DNA of 64,000 nt, taken from contig OU342634.1 of NCBI GenBank assembly GCA_910589415.1, positions 17,977,144 through 18,041,143 of the forward strand. The letters are read 5' to 3'. The notes beneath the pieces are model-generated. The model was given only the letters and a program-made list of their open reading frames with translations. It had not been told where the DNA came from and searched no databases. The number at the start of each line of letters is the position of its first letter. Position 1 is the first letter of the stretch. The DNA comes from Malachius bipustulatus (taxonomy: Eukaryota > Arthropoda > Insecta > Coleoptera > Melyridae). This document shows, piece by piece, positions 1-13,379 of the stretch. A program made the translations under genes and the position numbers.

Positions 1-466
1 TCGGCAAAATTTATTATAGTAACGTTTTGAGACATGATAAATCCAGTGGCGTGCCCAAATCGCTAATATGATTTCTCTAGCTTTTACCATTAAACTAACT
101 AAACATTGATCTAGCATGCCTCGAATTTTGTAGGAACGAGGCGTTTTCCGCACCAAAAATACAGTTCATCAAGCTCTACCACTCAAAACAAAAATCCGGT
201 TAAAATCGCACAATAAATTAAAATTTTACAGGGTTGCTCAAGAACAAATAGGCCACACTTTATATGCATGAAAGATTAAAAAACCAATTGTTATTACCCA
301 CGTATTGGTATCAAAATAAAAAAAAATTGAAGTTACAAACAGAAAATCCCGAGGTAAATCCCATATTTCAACCGTAGATTTGCTCAAAATTTGTAGAATT
401 TCGACACAGTTATATTGCTGATGTGGACTAACAATTATTTGTTTTTCTTTTTTTTTAAGTAAAATT

Positions 467-525
467 CTTTGCTACTGTTTTTGCTGCTATTTTGTTACTT
501 TGCTACTAATTTTTTTCTACTGTTT
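467..525. repeat. degenerate TTTGCTACT minisatellite
   Basis: Four or so imperfect copies of a word like TTTGCTACTG(T)TT lie in this short T-rich stretch. Copy number and period are irregular, so it is a weak low-complexity repeat rather than an ordered array. Confidence 0.4.
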
Positions 526-3500
526 TAATAAGTTAGAAATGCAGATTTCACGAAAATTCTCATAAATGGCATAAGCTGTTACCTACGTAAGTATACGTAT
601 TCGAGATTACCAGTTCGATATTATATAAAATAAACTTTTGGTTGGGGCTTATTTAATTAAATAAGCCTAAGTATAACACAAAGCGTTTACCAAAAAGATT
701 TCCTAAGTAGGACAGGTAAAATTTTCTACCATAAATAAAGTCAGTTCTAATAAGCAGTTTAAGCTATTCAAATGTAATTTCTGTGTTCAGCGACAATAAG
801 TCTTTCAGCATGAGTATAGCGGAATCAGGGAGAAACTTTGGCTATTATGAATCGAATCCATAGAACGTGCTCAACTTTTCCGACAGAATTTCCAGTTTAG
901 AAGCTTGTAAACTTGCTGACTCGCACCAACAGTACGTACTAATGAAAATTTTGTCTTTGTTAATAGTTGTTCTTGAAATTTTATATTAAAATTTACATCA
1001 AATTTCTTCCATATTTCAAATAAAGCTAGAAAAAATTATGCATTAATAAAAAATATGCATTAGTCAGTGTGTTATAAAAAATTAAGAAGTTTTTTTTACT
1101 TGATAATAAAATTTATTGTTCAGTGTATATTAATCTGATGATGATACTTGAAAATTGTCGAGATCGTCCAGCGTTTTCGAAAAAAAAAATTCTGTACAAG
1201 TTATGTGGGTTTCTTTGGGGTAAATCATCTTTCTTCCGCACATCCCCCTTCGAAGGGAGGGGTTAAATATACCTAATTAAATTTTTCAAGCGGAAACCAC
1301 CTTTTTATCAGAAATTTATAGGTATTCAAAATATCTTTGCGTATCAAAATATCTAATCGCGTCTTGATACGCTTAGATTGATACGATAAGATTGTCGTCC
1401 AGCTGATCGGCTAGTGTTAGTGACAGTGACAGCGCTAAATATACTAATGAGGTTTGTAATTTGAAACGTTTTAATACGAATTCAGCAGAATTACCTGTGA
1501 TATTGTATACGATGTGATAAACTACGAGTAACTTATTAATTGCGTGAATGCCTAAAAGTCTATTGCCTTGTTTTTCTAACGTTTGAAAAATAACGGACAG
1601 GGTATATTCTCGCAACGAACTACAAAAAATTACACAAAAAGCCTGGGAAACGTTTGAATTCCCTAGTACGTGGTCTTGTGGTTAAATTGCTGGAATATTT
1701 TACTTGCAAATAAGAAAACGGAGGTGTTATTCTTTCTTTTAAACGCCAACCAGCAGGTAGGTGACCAGTAGGTATTTCTAATCATAATTATTATAACAAT
1801 TCACACGCCATTGACACGAACTGCGATACCACATCTGGTTCGACTTAGAAATAAGTGTACGAATCAAATCGAATTAAATGAAATTGTTTAGTCAGAATCA
1901 GTGTGGCATGACAAAGGACAACGCTCAGTGGACAAACCATAAATGATCTTTAGTCAGAAAGTCTCACAGTTCTTGGTCAAGTCTCACAAATATGGTCTGG
2001 TCATAGTTTTGAGGTAATATTTTGACCTTGGGCCTTAGTCTTGCTACAGCGGTGTGCAATGTTGGTTTTGGTGGTTCTATGTTATTGATCTACAGTATTG
2101 GTCTTGGTGAAAAAACAAGATCGATTTTTCTACTCAACGCTAGGTAGTGGTTTCCCATCTCATGAAGCAGCGGCCATGCTGCGTCTTGCTTTCTTCAAGT
2201 GTTAGAGCTGCTAATTAAGCGACACTTGCTTGACTTGGCCGGAAAGTTGATCTCCTAATCTTCATAGAGCCTCTAGAAGATTTTGGTACACTAGGATTCC
2301 TTATTGGAAAATAAGTCTATCGCCGATCGGATACGTCTAGTGGCAGAAACTCTGCCTCCCTGCTTCTTAACCTGGTTCTACTTTTGAATTCACTCATACA
2401 AAAATATGTTTATTAACTTTTTTATTTATTATTAGGAATACTAATTGGAGACTCTTATAATTTACCGGATTACCTACTAATTTAAGTGGTCTTGGAATAA
2501 ATGGATCAGCAATGCGAATTTATTTAAAGCATTAGTAGTGGATATCATTTTCTATACCGCTATAATATTGCAATTTCTCTCCGTTAATAAGCGACAAAAT
2601 GTCACCGGTGTAGTAAGAGACATGAAATATGGTGTAGGGCTCTAAATTATGAATCTGTCCGACACTCGAGTAAACCAGAAAATAATGGTTTTACACTCGG
2701 GTGAATGACTATTTAAGTCAAGTCCTTCGTCGGTAATCAGGGATGCGTCGAAGCGGCTTCAAAAAAGATGTTAGTTCAACACCCCTCTAATCGTGCATAT
2801 CTTATTATTAGTCGCCTTATTATTAATGAATGTAAAAAAGACGTATTGATTTATTTTCAGTCGATTACTGACGTCACGTTAAATATTAATAGCTGTGCTG
2901 ATTGTTTCGCGTTTCTCGAGGAAAAAGGGCAGAGTTCAAGATATTTTATTTTAATAAACTTCTACGACCTTCTTATAGTAGTAATATAGGTTTTACCAGA
3001 AGCATGCTAAATAGCCAATGAATAGTAATTCGACTCGAAAGATCATCAAGAAATGAAAAAGGAACTTCAAAAGAAGTTAATTTATTTTAAGAAATGCAAT
3101 CTTGAAGAGATTTTAATACGAAATTAAAAGTTTGATTAAATTCCCAGTTCACAGTTTCTCATAGATTATAATAAGTGTGAAAGGACTGCAATCAAGAGTT
3201 CTAGAGGTTCGTCAGTCTAGAAGTCTATTTTATGTGCTCATCAGAACAGCGAGAGCTACTAGATACACAATAAAATAACTGCAATATGTAAAAGTCTACA
3301 CAGCAGCTGGGGCTTTTCATCTCAATTCGAGTTGTAAATTAATATTGTAGTTTCTAGTTTCTCGATATTATGCAATTTGTAAGTCAAAGAAGTATCAAGG
3401 GGTATTCCAAGACTAGGTAATTAAATTTGAAAAAGTTATTCCAATTAACTTCTCAACTTCTGTCGCGATGGTTATTATATCTGATTATTAGATTTAAACT

Positions 3501-6284
3501 GTCATTGTTTTGCTTTTTAATTTACATTTCTATCAAAATTACAGCAGAAATAATCTTGTTAATTACACTTGTTCCAATTTATAGGTGACAAATCGCGCAA
3601 GTCTCCATCCTTGGTGAGCAATCGCTTAGAAAAAAATGTGTCGTCTATTATTCCAGTTCTTATTGTATAACGATGTTACACAAAAAAAAGTATATCAAAG
3701 CAAAGTATGTCAAATTACACCGCTAGAAATTACATCAATTACAATGCCTTAATTAATAAGTTGTGCTACTAACCGTAACATTATATACTAAAGATAAATA
3801 TGCCTTCTATGGTAGGTAAATAATACAAAAATAATTATTTTCATGACTTTCAAACATTACTATAGGTACGAGTCCGTTTCATGAGACTTAACATTTTGGG
3901 TATAATGATTTTGATTCCGCAACTACGCGATAAGGAGAAAGTTCGTGGGAAAAAAGCTCTTACATCTAAATCTTCGAATTAAAGTGTATAGTAATCGGTC
4001 ATGCGCTTGTTTAAAACAATACATCAGTTTATTTTGTAATAAAATGAGAAAAAACATCCAGTGAATAAAAGAATCCATATAGTTTTGGCGTTACAAATTG
4101 AAAAACGATTTAGTTTAGCATTGAACAAAGATTTTAAGATAGATCTCAGCTTTTACAGTTCTGACTTAATTAGTAAATTATAAGCAAGTTCATTGTTTAG
4201 GTGTATTTAAAAAAGCCATTCCTTTAATAATTAAAATAAACGCCATGAAACCGCTTAAGCTAGACATGGTCATTCGGCTTGAGCTTTTATGCAAGCTGGA
4301 TCTAATAATTATAGGACCGACGATGCAGGATTGGTCGTATATCGAAGAATGACTCAATTTTTAATGTCTCTTTTTGTGGTTTGTTTCATATTTTTATGAA
4401 CCACACGGTAACATTTTCTAAGAACTAATCTTTGATTTTGGTGGATCACATTTTGAATAATTGCGATCAATTGCGCCATGATTTGTGTTTTCATGTGTTT
4501 TTTTTGCAGATTTACAGTTCGTTGTACAGACAATTGATTATATCAAAATTTGAAAACTTCGGACCAATAATTGTGCTGTGGTTTGTCTTTTCACGATGTT
4601 TTTTTTAAATATTTACAGTTCGTCGTACTGATGATGATTTGCTGTTTAAAAATCTATAACAGGAAAATCTTGAGGAAAATCTTTAACATATATTATCGCT
4701 GATCCAAGTTAGTTTCCCCTATCTCCTTAGTCAAGACCCAATACTATTTTGAGGATGTCCTTCTTTCACTAGTCAGAAAGTCGATTTTTTATTAAATTAC
4801 TTTTGGTTTTAGTTTTTAGTTAGTGTATATTTAGTCTGAAATAAACCCAAAAGAAATAGCTGTGTCGGAAATCTTTAATAAGTTTATTTCTCATCCATCG
4901 TATATGAGCAAATCTCTCTATGTACGTGATAAACTCGCTGCGAAAGTTTTTTTACAGTGAGTTTACTTGAGACTGCCTGCTCCCTATAATACTCTTCCAC
5001 AAGAGATGCTAAATTTTCATGAGCGAAAAATTCCGTGCGGTACAGAACTCTATGTTATCTTACCCCGGGAACCGGGAGTGTAAAGCAAAATGCAAACATC
5101 CAACTGCTCTTCCCTAAACCTACTGGGAATATTTCCAAGTATATTTCCACAGTATAAGTAATTGCTTACGCATACAGTAACGACATTTCTCGTCGGTGTC
5201 TTTGATGTTGAATCTTTGAATTTGGTGATCTACGTACCACATAAGTAAGTATGAACTGTATATGATAATAAATAATAATTAATATAAAATTTCCCTTTGA
5301 TGTGAAAATTTCTCTGAACTTTTTAGTCAAAAATGTTACATTATATTAAATTCAATAAAATTAGGTACCTAAGTAGAATATAAAATAACTAAAAATATAA
5401 AAATAACCAGAAAAACTGATTAGTTTTGAATTGAGATACAAAACGTATTTTTATTTAGAATTGCCTGAAATTATGACGCACCCTATAATATCCTTACACG
5501 TCAACAATTAGGTGCAATTTTCAATTTACCATAAAGACTCAAACCTACCCATCATGTAAAATAAATCAGAGTGATTCTGGATATGTTCAAATTCGCTTAA
5601 AAATTCATTTCTCGTTTAAGTTACTAGAATGCTACTCACTTAGTGGGAAATTCAATTTCAAGACGGAACAAAAATAATGACACTTTTTGAAATGTAGACA
5701 CTTCAGAGAGTTTCAATTAATTTCATTCGCAAGTAAACCTCTTAGAGAAGACACCCCACAAGAATCTTACGAGAACGAGTTCGGTGTCATCCATAATCCT
5801 ACCATCATTAGTCCTGAAGGGGTAAATAATACATTTAGATAGACCTTACATTTGCGAATGCGAATCTCGTAGAATTACGAAAACGGTCCAGGAAATTACT
5901 AGAGATGAGATGCAATGTTCTGAAAATGGTAATTTGAAGAATATATAGTTTTATAATGTACTTACGTCATGTTGCTACATTTCAGCTCATTTTTTGCTTG
6001 TTTTTAATTTATGTGTTAATATGTGTTATTTCTTATTTCAGAAAAATGTGTAGTGTATAACTAAAATAAAAAACCACAGTAGGTATGAGTAGATATACAA
6101 TGAGAGTTCTAGCACAACAACGTGTAATTTCTTATGGAGCTCAATATTAGAGAAAAATTATCAAAAGTATCTACTGCACATGCGCGAACATTGACAAATT
6201 TGTGATGAGTCTATATAGACACTGGAATCATTTACTGCGCATGTATTAGATTCTAGTAGATAGGTAACTCTATCTACTATTTGT

Positions 6285-6535
6285 CGACTTTGAAAAAATA
6301 CTTTTGGTCGATCTTGAAACAATAGAGCCTTGATTTAGTTTGACCTTGAGATTTATTGAAATTATTTTTGAAGATTTACATTTGTGGATTCTGGGACCGC
6401 CTTCATTGAATTTTTGACCTTGAAAAAATTTATTTTCATCAGGTTAGATCATATTGTTTGACCTTGAAATGACTGGGTCTTGAAGATTTGCATGGTGCAG
6501 ATTCTAGGCCAGCTTTGACCTTGGGCCAGAACTAG
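6285..6535 (+). repeat. diverged direct repeats with TTGACCTTGAA
   Basis: The words TTGACCTTGA or TCGATCTTGAA recur about six times. A longer unit is duplicated: GAAGATTTACATTTGTGGATTCTGG near 6370 resembles GAAGATTTGCATGGTGCAGATTCTAGG near 6483 (only their shared words are diagnostic), each followed by a TTTGACCTTG motif. This looks like an old imperfect tandem duplication of about 110 bp. No coding sense is evident. Confidence 0.5.
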
Positions 6536-7841
6536 CCAACTCTATATATAAATACTGGTATGTATAACAAATCTTTTTTAAATTTCAACAATATTAGTAA
6601 TTAAACTGAGTTGAATTAATCATACCTACTTATTCCAATTTCAAAGTTAATGGTGTAGTTAAGTGCTTGACAATAAAATTGTATGTAACTCCTTCTGTTA
6701 TATGTAACTGCTATCACCTGATCTTATAAAGTTAAAAAAATGTAACACCCTACCTACATCTTAAAAACGGAAGTTCTGCATGGTTATATTTTCTTTTTTA
6801 AGTTTTTTGTCTGAAATTACATATTAGTAGAATTAATTAGGGTAGGTATGTGGTAGAATTTTATTTTAAATTAAAGGCAAATTTACAATTTCAGTTTCTT
6901 AAGTTGTTCTTGAATTTAATCTCCACCTAAACAACATTGCTTATTTATTACATAATGTACGTTAAAACCACACTTAAATTAAGTCGCGTTTATAATAACC
7001 AAATTTTACAAACCAAATACTCGCCCAAAACATTATAAGGAGAGATTAAAAATAAGTGGCTTTTGTAATAATGGCCCTATAAACGTTTTATGTGTCATTA
7101 TAATGAAGGGTGAATGGTTAATTTTTAAATAATCGATTTCCCTTGAAAAAGGCGACTTTTAAACGAAACTAACCGGAATAAATCCAGAATAATTTTTCGT
7201 TAGAAATTTTATGACGTCTTCCTAGCTTGGAGCTTGGAATCATGGATAGGAAATTCCATTCTTCTAATTTGGAATATATTCACATACTTATGTAAAGATT
7301 TCTTATTAAAATATATTCAGTATTAAACATTTACAATTTTCTTTTTATAAGAATATTAAATATACCAATGATCGAGTCAAGATTAGAGAGAGAGTGTCTA
7401 TATCCGTTTAAAGAGCGTCAAAAGAGCGTCTATATCCGTCTTTACCCGATTCAAAGTACTTTTATTTTATTTTACCTTCTAATACTGGAAATTACTTCTA
7501 CCGCCTTTTGAAACTTCGTAAACGTTTATGAAATTTTCTCACTTAGTCATTCTCAGCAATGAAAGCTAATAAAATGTTGAACTTTGCCCTTTTCCTTGCA
7601 ATATTTCCTTCTTGGAATTGATTCTAAACAAGAGCAATATAGCAATAGCGCTTTCAAAAGAAATCTGTTCTTTATATTTAAGAAAGTTTGAAAGGCCATA
7701 AGTATTGATTAAAAATAACAAAAATTGGAAATATTGTGTCGACGGATAACACTATAGAAGTTTGTCACCTTACCTCATGTTTCATAGTTGTAAGATAAAT
7801 TTTGAGTAAATAATTTATTTGATATGAATTGAATATAGAGG

Positions 7842-7849
7842 GTGTTCCT
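7842..7849 (+). repeat. target-site duplication, left copy
   Basis: GTGTTCCT lies immediately left of the hAT terminus CAGCGCCGGATTA and is repeated exactly at 9281-9288. Eight-base duplications are the hallmark of hAT transposition. Confidence 0.9.
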
Positions 7850-8110
7850 CAGCGCCGGATTAGAGGTTTGCAGCGCCCTAGGCTAATTAAATAATAGCGC
7901 CCCTTTTGAGTTGAATTTTAGTAATAAAATTGTCGCCCTCTCTCCCCTCTTATGGAAAAATCTCTATCTAAGGAATGGCAAAGAGCAATTTTTTTTTATG
8001 TAAAATTAGACATTAATAGAAAGAAATGTGTAGGTATTTCATAAGGTAAATTCTGCTGCGCTTTTTGTGAGTGAATTGTGTCAAAGATATGCTAGCATTA
8101 TAGAGTCCAA

Positions 8111-8164
8111 CCGGGGGGCCTGGGGGGTACGGAGTATCCCCCAGGAATGAGGGGGGTTCGGGGG
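8111..8164 (+). repeat. G-rich module shared by two hAT elements
   Basis: This segment, containing GGGGGGTACGGAGTATCCCC and later GGGGGGTTCGGGGG, aligns over about 54 bp with 25641-25695 with only a handful of substitutions. The core GGGGTACGGAGTATCCCC is close to palindromic. In both places it lies 140-270 bp inside the left end of a hAT-like element, so it is probably a conserved subterminal block of a family of related elements. Confidence 0.75.
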
Positions 8165-8519
8165 TTCCCCCCCGAGAAAATTTTTGAAAAAACAAGTGCG
8201 AAAATGTTAATCACACTATAAGGAATAACTGCATTTATACTGTTAGCTATACATTTTCGCATTACGTTTAAGCATTGGAAAGGTCCGCCGGATAATATAT
8301 AGAGTTGAATAGAAGTTGGGTTAGAGCCACCATCTGGTTTTAATATGGCCAAAGCCTTCGTTGTTCGATATCGTCAATTCAAGAACCAAGACATGCATAT
8401 TATTATTATGTATCACGAATTTTTCAAGAAAAGGAAAATAGTATAGAACTCTAGGTACCTAATTTTATTATAGAAGAACATGAATCAGGTTCGGCGTTCC
8501 GCGGGTAGTCTGTACAGGC

Positions 8520-8924
8520 CAGAGCCGTTCTAAGATATTTGGGGCCTATGGGCCACTGAAAGTAATGCGCCCTTTTCTCAGATGAAATGCGTAAAGGATA
8601 GCTAACGCTGGGAATAAGCCAATGACGACTGATGGATTACAAATAAGTTAGTGCAGTATGAATTCTAAATAATTTAACACTAGTTATGTATATCGGGCTC
8701 CAAAGAAAATGCGCATCAGCAAGCGAAATTATTTTCAATGTTAAAAGTTACGCAATTTCCCACTACTTAGTTAAACATGTAGGTACTGAGATGTGAAAAG
8801 TATAATAACTAAATGACTAATAAATAATCACAAAAAATATTATACTTCAATAAAAACATCCGCCACCAAAAGGCTTGCGCCCCTTGCCTACAGCCCTATT
8901 AATTCTGTGGTTAGAAAGGCCCTG
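8520..8924. mobile_element. hAT-like MITE nested in the 7.85-kb hAT
   Basis: The left end CAGAGCCGTTCTAAGA and the reverse complement of the right end, CAGGGCCTTTCTAACC, form an imperfect inverted repeat of about 15 bp. TTGGGGCCTATGGGCC and GCGCCCCTTGCC lie just inside the two ends. The style matches the surrounding hAT. The 8-bp flanks (GTACAGGC and ATTATGTA) do not match, so either the insertion is old or this is an internal part of the host element. Confidence 0.5.
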
Positions 8925-9280
8925 ATTATGTAATATTGTAAAAAGTTGCCCAGGATCCTGCACGCACCCCCCGCCTCCTTGGCTATACTACCCTCCCAGT
9001 AATTAATTTTATCATGATATTTTGATAATTTTTGTTATTGTTATGAATTAAGATGTTTTTTTCTCTCGCCCGCCGCCCCTATGAACTTGTCGCCTGCGTG
9101 CGGGCAGTAGGTAGGTATTATATTATCCTAACTCGGAAATGTATATTTCATTATTTTTAGTACCTAAGTATTTATGCATTTACACATGCATTTACAAGTT
9201 TTAAGGGCGCCTCCGGCGCCCCACCAAGCTTTGCGCCCCTAGGCTACAGCCTAGGTAGCCTTGTGGGTAATCCGGCGCTG

Positions 9281-9288
9281 GTGTTCCT
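9281..9288 (+). repeat. target-site duplication, right copy
   Basis: GTGTTCCT repeats 7842-7849 exactly and directly follows the hAT end GGCGCTG. It also continues correctly into the interrupted palindromic element (TAATTGG), which confirms the pre-insertion sequence. Confidence 0.9.
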
Positions 9289-9828
9289 TAATTGGAGGTA
9301 CAAATGAAGAGGGGAGATTCCTTAAGTAATTTTAAGAAAAAATCTTTCGTTTTCGAGATACAGGGTGTTAAAGTTTGAATTTTTTTCAATATTTTTTCTC
9401 ATAGTATCTACACTTCACAAGTTATTCAACTGAAATTAGGCACAGATATTACAATTGAGAGTTTACACCATGTGACATGCCAATTTCGATAGCAAATCAA
9501 CAGGGTGAAATTTTTAACATAAATTTAATACCCTGTATCTCGAAAACGAAACGTTTACGACCCCATGTTTATTGGACTTTTTTTTCTTAAAATTACATAA
9601 GGAATCTCCCCTCTTCATTTGTATCTTCAATTAAGGAACACCCTGTATAATAATTGTTATTGCAAAAAAAAATATACAGGTGAGTTTTTTACCAGAAAAT
9701 ATCTCCAATAATAAGCACTCTATCTATATTGAAAAATCTTTGATCAAAATTAAATAGGTAGGTAGGTACCTAATTCCGCGGACAAAATGCATTAATGCTA
9801 CAATAATTCCTCATTTGGAGTGGAACGC

Positions 9829-10205
9829 GGGATAACTTTAAAATCTTAAATGGGACCCTTTATTGGACCTTTTATTGCAGATTCCGATTTTATGACTAAA
9901 AATACATAGGATTCATATCTCCTCCTACCCCTCATCTTAATAAGGGGGGTAAATTAAAGCCTTAATTGGGAAGCCTTATTTTTATTGCAGATTTAGATTT
10001 GCCTGAAATATTAATTAAGATTCATGATAGATGGCACCGTAATAGACCAAATTATTTTTTTTAGATTTGTCCCAGGTACAAGATTCAATAATTGAAAAAA
10101 AAAATGTTTATTTTATTTTTTATTTTCAGTCGTGAAATCCGAATCTGCAATAAAAAATAAGGGTTCTTGTATTTAACATTTAAAAGTTAACCGCCCCACC
10201 TTCAA
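9829..10205. repeat. cluster of diverged TTATTGCAGATT repeats
   Basis: A unit of about 60 bp containing TTATTTTTATTGCAGATT recurs at 9829-9893 and 9945-10000 on the plus strand and at 10128-10205 on the minus strand. The last two form an inverted pair with about 30 bp of good match. Sequence rich in GGGGG or CCCCC lies beside the units. This is probably a degraded palindromic element; its ends cannot be fixed. Confidence 0.5.
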
Positions 10206-10550
10206 TGAAAGTGGTAGGGGGACTTTGGGGACAAAAAAGGGGGACAAACCCCCCATTTCCAATATTTCTTTTTTTTTGATTGATGATAGAATTATGTTTT
10301 CTTGAAAATATTACAACCCTGAAAATTAATGGTGAGATTAGAAGTTACTAGAAGATAAGAAAATTAAAAAAAAAAAACAAAAAAAAATACATGGAAGTAA
10401 AAAAATTGTTCAACAGTTTTTAAGGGCAGTCAGAAAAAATATGACATAATATTTGTGGATAGATTCTTTAAGCAGCGATTTTTGGGAGTAGGTAATTTTT
10501 AGCGATAAATAATAATTCGTATAATTTTTTTCGAATTTTTAAATCTCTAA

Positions 10551-10769
10551 CAGCCAATATTATAAAGGCTCATTAGGCTAACGGGCAGATTTCTGTGCTC
10601 GTTTTTGAAGCTAATATCGACGTCAAATGACTTTTATTGACATTTTTGTAATTACTTTCATGTCAAGAATAGACAAAATTAAAAAAATTCCATTTAGATT
10701 CGATACCTTCTTCAAAAATCGCCACAGAAATCTGCCCGTTAACTTAATGAGGCTTTATAATATCCGCTG
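10551..10769. mobile_element. CAGCC-type MITE, 219 bp, copy 1
   Basis: The left end CAGCCAATATTATAAAGGCT and the reverse complement of the right end, CAGCGGATATTATAAAGCCT, start an inverted repeat of about 46 bp that runs through AACGGGCAGATTTCTGTG. The central 110 bp are single-copy within the element. The flanking trinucleotides are TAA and TGA, a poor duplication. The same left half recurs at 19306-19496, and the outer 16 bp are shared with the 1.8-kb element at 50696-52479. Superfamily not settled. Confidence 0.85.
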
Positions 10770-13379
10770 TGAAAGTTCCATGCAAATGGTGGAGAATTGA
10801 ATTAGGAAACGGATTTACTCTACTATAATGTGATGTGTTAATAATATAATAGGGGTGTCAATTTGAAAATTTGCCACCCCTAAATTCTCCTTCGAAAAAT
10901 GTTTCTCAAAGAAATCGAAACAGGTCAATTTTTCAATTTAGTTTATGTTCTATTGACGTAAAAAAAATTATACCGGTTGTTCCTTGACTCAGTAATGACG
11001 ACAATATCAGTTTTTTTAAATGGGACACCATGTATATTAATACATTTTCAGATTGTCTGGGATAATCCAGTAAGAATGGTTTTCACAGTTGGAGTTTAAA
11101 CTGAGTAGGTTATGAGCTATAAACGAATGAAAATCGTAGTTTTTAATTTTGAAAACGGCACAAGATATCGGAAAAAGGGTACATGACCCTATCTTAATTT
11201 TTCAAGTGGAATTTTAAATTTACAGATTTAAATATAAAATAACAGATATTCTCTGTAGATTTCTATATAAACTTAAATCTCTGTAAATATGTAATCTCCA
11301 CCGAGCTGAAGGTAATCCTTTCACTGAAATCCTTTATACTGAAATCTTTTACGGGATTTTTAAATTCAATAAAACACAGGATAGGATAATTTATTCAGTA
11401 GGTATTCAGGTGTTCAAAGACAACTGGTATAAATCTACTACCTATAAGATAAGGGTATTGATTTTTCATGAGAGGCAACCGTTTCCTCTGCACAAAGGAT
11501 TAGTCCTAGTCCAGCAAAAAGACTGTTGGAGAACAGCTTCTGTGATAATAACTGACAAATACATAATACTCAGTTCCAAAGATGGAAGGAGTTACTTGCT
11601 TAATGTTTTATGTAACATGCTCTATTCATTATTCATTGGAGCTTTCAAATGCACTTTCTTCTTGTAATAATTAGGATTTCAAGTTTTTACTGCACCGCCG
11701 AGAGCCATTATTACTGCCTTTAGCTCTTCAATAATTCAGAATCAAGGAACTCTAACTTTATAAAGGATGATTTTTTTATAAACGTAGATAAACTGTCTAA
11801 GAACACATACCTACCTATGCATTATAAAAAATACAATAATGCACTCAGTTAAAAAAAAGGTAAAAATAATTCAAAGATTTTAGCAGTTTCAAGTGGGTTT
11901 AAACTGGACCAACAATTATTATCATAACATACCTACTCAGTGCAAGGACACCTAAACGTAAATTAGGTCAAACCTCTTCCAGGTCCAGGTATCGTTCAAT
12001 TTTTTGTAAACACAATGTAGGTAATTATGTCTTTATATGCAATAGAAAATGTCGTAAGTTGTAAGTTTAAAACGCATAAGTTAACAACATCAAAAAAAAA
12101 TTTGTTACGGATATTATTATTTAAAAAATCTAAACTAGAAACATAAAAAATGAATGTAGCTTATAAATATTTCAGTTAGAAAACAGCTTACTGCACGAAG
12201 TCAAAACTGGGAAAATTAGACGCACGAAATGGAACAGGTAAATATGAATAAAAGTTTAAAGTTATGCTTATTTATTTTATTTTTATGACAAACGTTTCAA
12301 ATCTACGACGAACGTATAAAAAAAAGTGCAAATAAATCCTGAAAAGTTATAAAAAACAAACTCGCAATGTTGTATAAATTTTCTTTCATGCAGGTAAATA
12401 TTTACATGCTCAACGCTAAGAGTTTTTTATTTATTTATACTTGCAAATAAAAATTTTCAAGGATCATAAATTGTCCTGCTTTTACATTTTACGTTTTATA
12501 CAGTCCTCCAAAGTCAACATAAGGGGTCTCAGTCCTGCGAGTAGTAGTGCAGGGCGAAGTACGACTGAGATTAATCTAAAACTGGGACAGAAATTTCGAA
12601 GTTCTGGAATTCACGAACTCACTCACAGACTCATGCACGATGCAGAATAATAGTTTTAGCCAGTTGCGTCAAAATGAAGATAGGTACCTATATGTGTTTA
12701 ACTAGCTGGAATTAATAGATATATTATAATGGCACGAAGTTGCCATTCTGCAAGTGAGCAAGTGTGTTAAATTAACAACTTGGCTCATGTAAGTACGAAC
12801 ATATTGGAGATTTAGTCGAACAACCAGGAAACAACATACCTAATCCAGGTAGGTAATTAGTAATTTTGCTGAAGTGAAAGGAATTTGAGATACCTACCTT
12901 ACTATTATAATAGGTACTGAAATTTATAAACAGAACCATTAAAAGATGTATTTTTCAATGGCCGAACTCCGGATATAAAACACCCGTGAAGAAATAAGAA
13001 GAGAACAGCAAGAGTCGTATACTCATAATTAATTATTCGCAGTCGCGCATTGTCATCATCAGTGGCTGACCGGTCGCAATTTGTCTGCAATAAGCTTCGT
13101 AAGTACTCACCAGTTTCGCTTGAGTCGCTTTTTCATGGTGAGGTGTACTTTTCATGGTGAGAAGAAGCCTGAGGCTAAACGTAGTCATAACGTCTTGGGT
13201 TTTCATTGCAAATAATTATGTGAAATAGAAATGAAAACAAAGTTGTTATCATTATTAATTTTTGTTATTTAAAATATAGTATTTATGCTAATTAAGTATG
13301 TACAATAAATTTAATATCCGGTTATTTGAATGATTTTAAAATTCAAACAATCAACACCCTGTACACAGAATTTCAGATT
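10770..13379. other. AT-rich DNA with one decayed repeat half
   Basis: 10975-11220 resembles one arm of the palindromic family at 48742-49620: it shares the TCAGATTGTCTG, TTTTCACAGTTGG and GAAAACGGC words and the ACATG.CCCTATCTTAA block, and it begins at a decayed GGGACACCATGTA end. The remainder shows no gene. A GC-richer patch at 12510-12640 is unrecognised. GTAGGTA-type words cluster at 12840-12900. Confidence 0.5.

Larger units (their letters stand above)
1..7837. other. AT-rich unannotated DNA
   Basis: I see no gene, RNA gene or complete transposon here. Open frames are short and unrecognisable. Minor structure: a degenerate TTTGCTACT-like run near 467-525; a diverged direct duplication around 4440-4650 in which two segments of about 60 bp share a T-run followed by TTTACAGTTCGT.GTAC; and repeated TTGACCTTGAA motifs at 6285-6535, listed separately. 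Scattered GTAGGTA words are typical of the whole window. The region is best read as intergenic or intronic. Confidence 0.6.
7850..9280. mobile_element. non-autonomous hAT element, 1.43 kb
   Basis: The termini are a perfect 13-bp inverted repeat, CAGCGCCGGATTA...TAATCCGGCGCTG, with further matching CCTAGGC words just inside. The CAG...CTG ends and the perfect 8-bp duplication GTGTTCCT at 7842-7849 and 9281-9288 place it in the hAT superfamily. Subterminal sequence is rich in GCGCCCC motifs at both ends. It contains a G-rich module (8111-8164) shared with the hAT at 25.5 kb and a second hAT-like element (8520-8924). No transposase frame is recognisable, so it is non-autonomous or decayed. It is younger than the palindrome it interrupts. 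Confidence 0.9.
7838..9645. mobile_element. palindromic CAGGGTG element split by a hAT insertion
   Basis: With the inner hAT removed (7850-9280 plus one 8-bp duplicate) this is an element of about 370 bp. Its arms are inverted copies: GAGGGTGTTCCTTAATTG at the left matches the reverse complement of the right end, CAATTAAGGAACACCCTG. The arms continue through a GAAGAGGGGAGATTCCTTA block and a TTTCGTTTTCGAGATACAGG block. TA dinucleotides flank both ends, as for Tc1/mariner-like MITEs. No transposase is present. The left end has one mismatch to the consensus (GAGGG for CAGGG). Confidence 0.8.

Noticed and set aside
8520..8924. 8-bp duplication for the inner hAT-like element
   Set aside because: Flanks GTACAGGC and ATTATGTA do not match at any offset tried, so no duplication is claimed.
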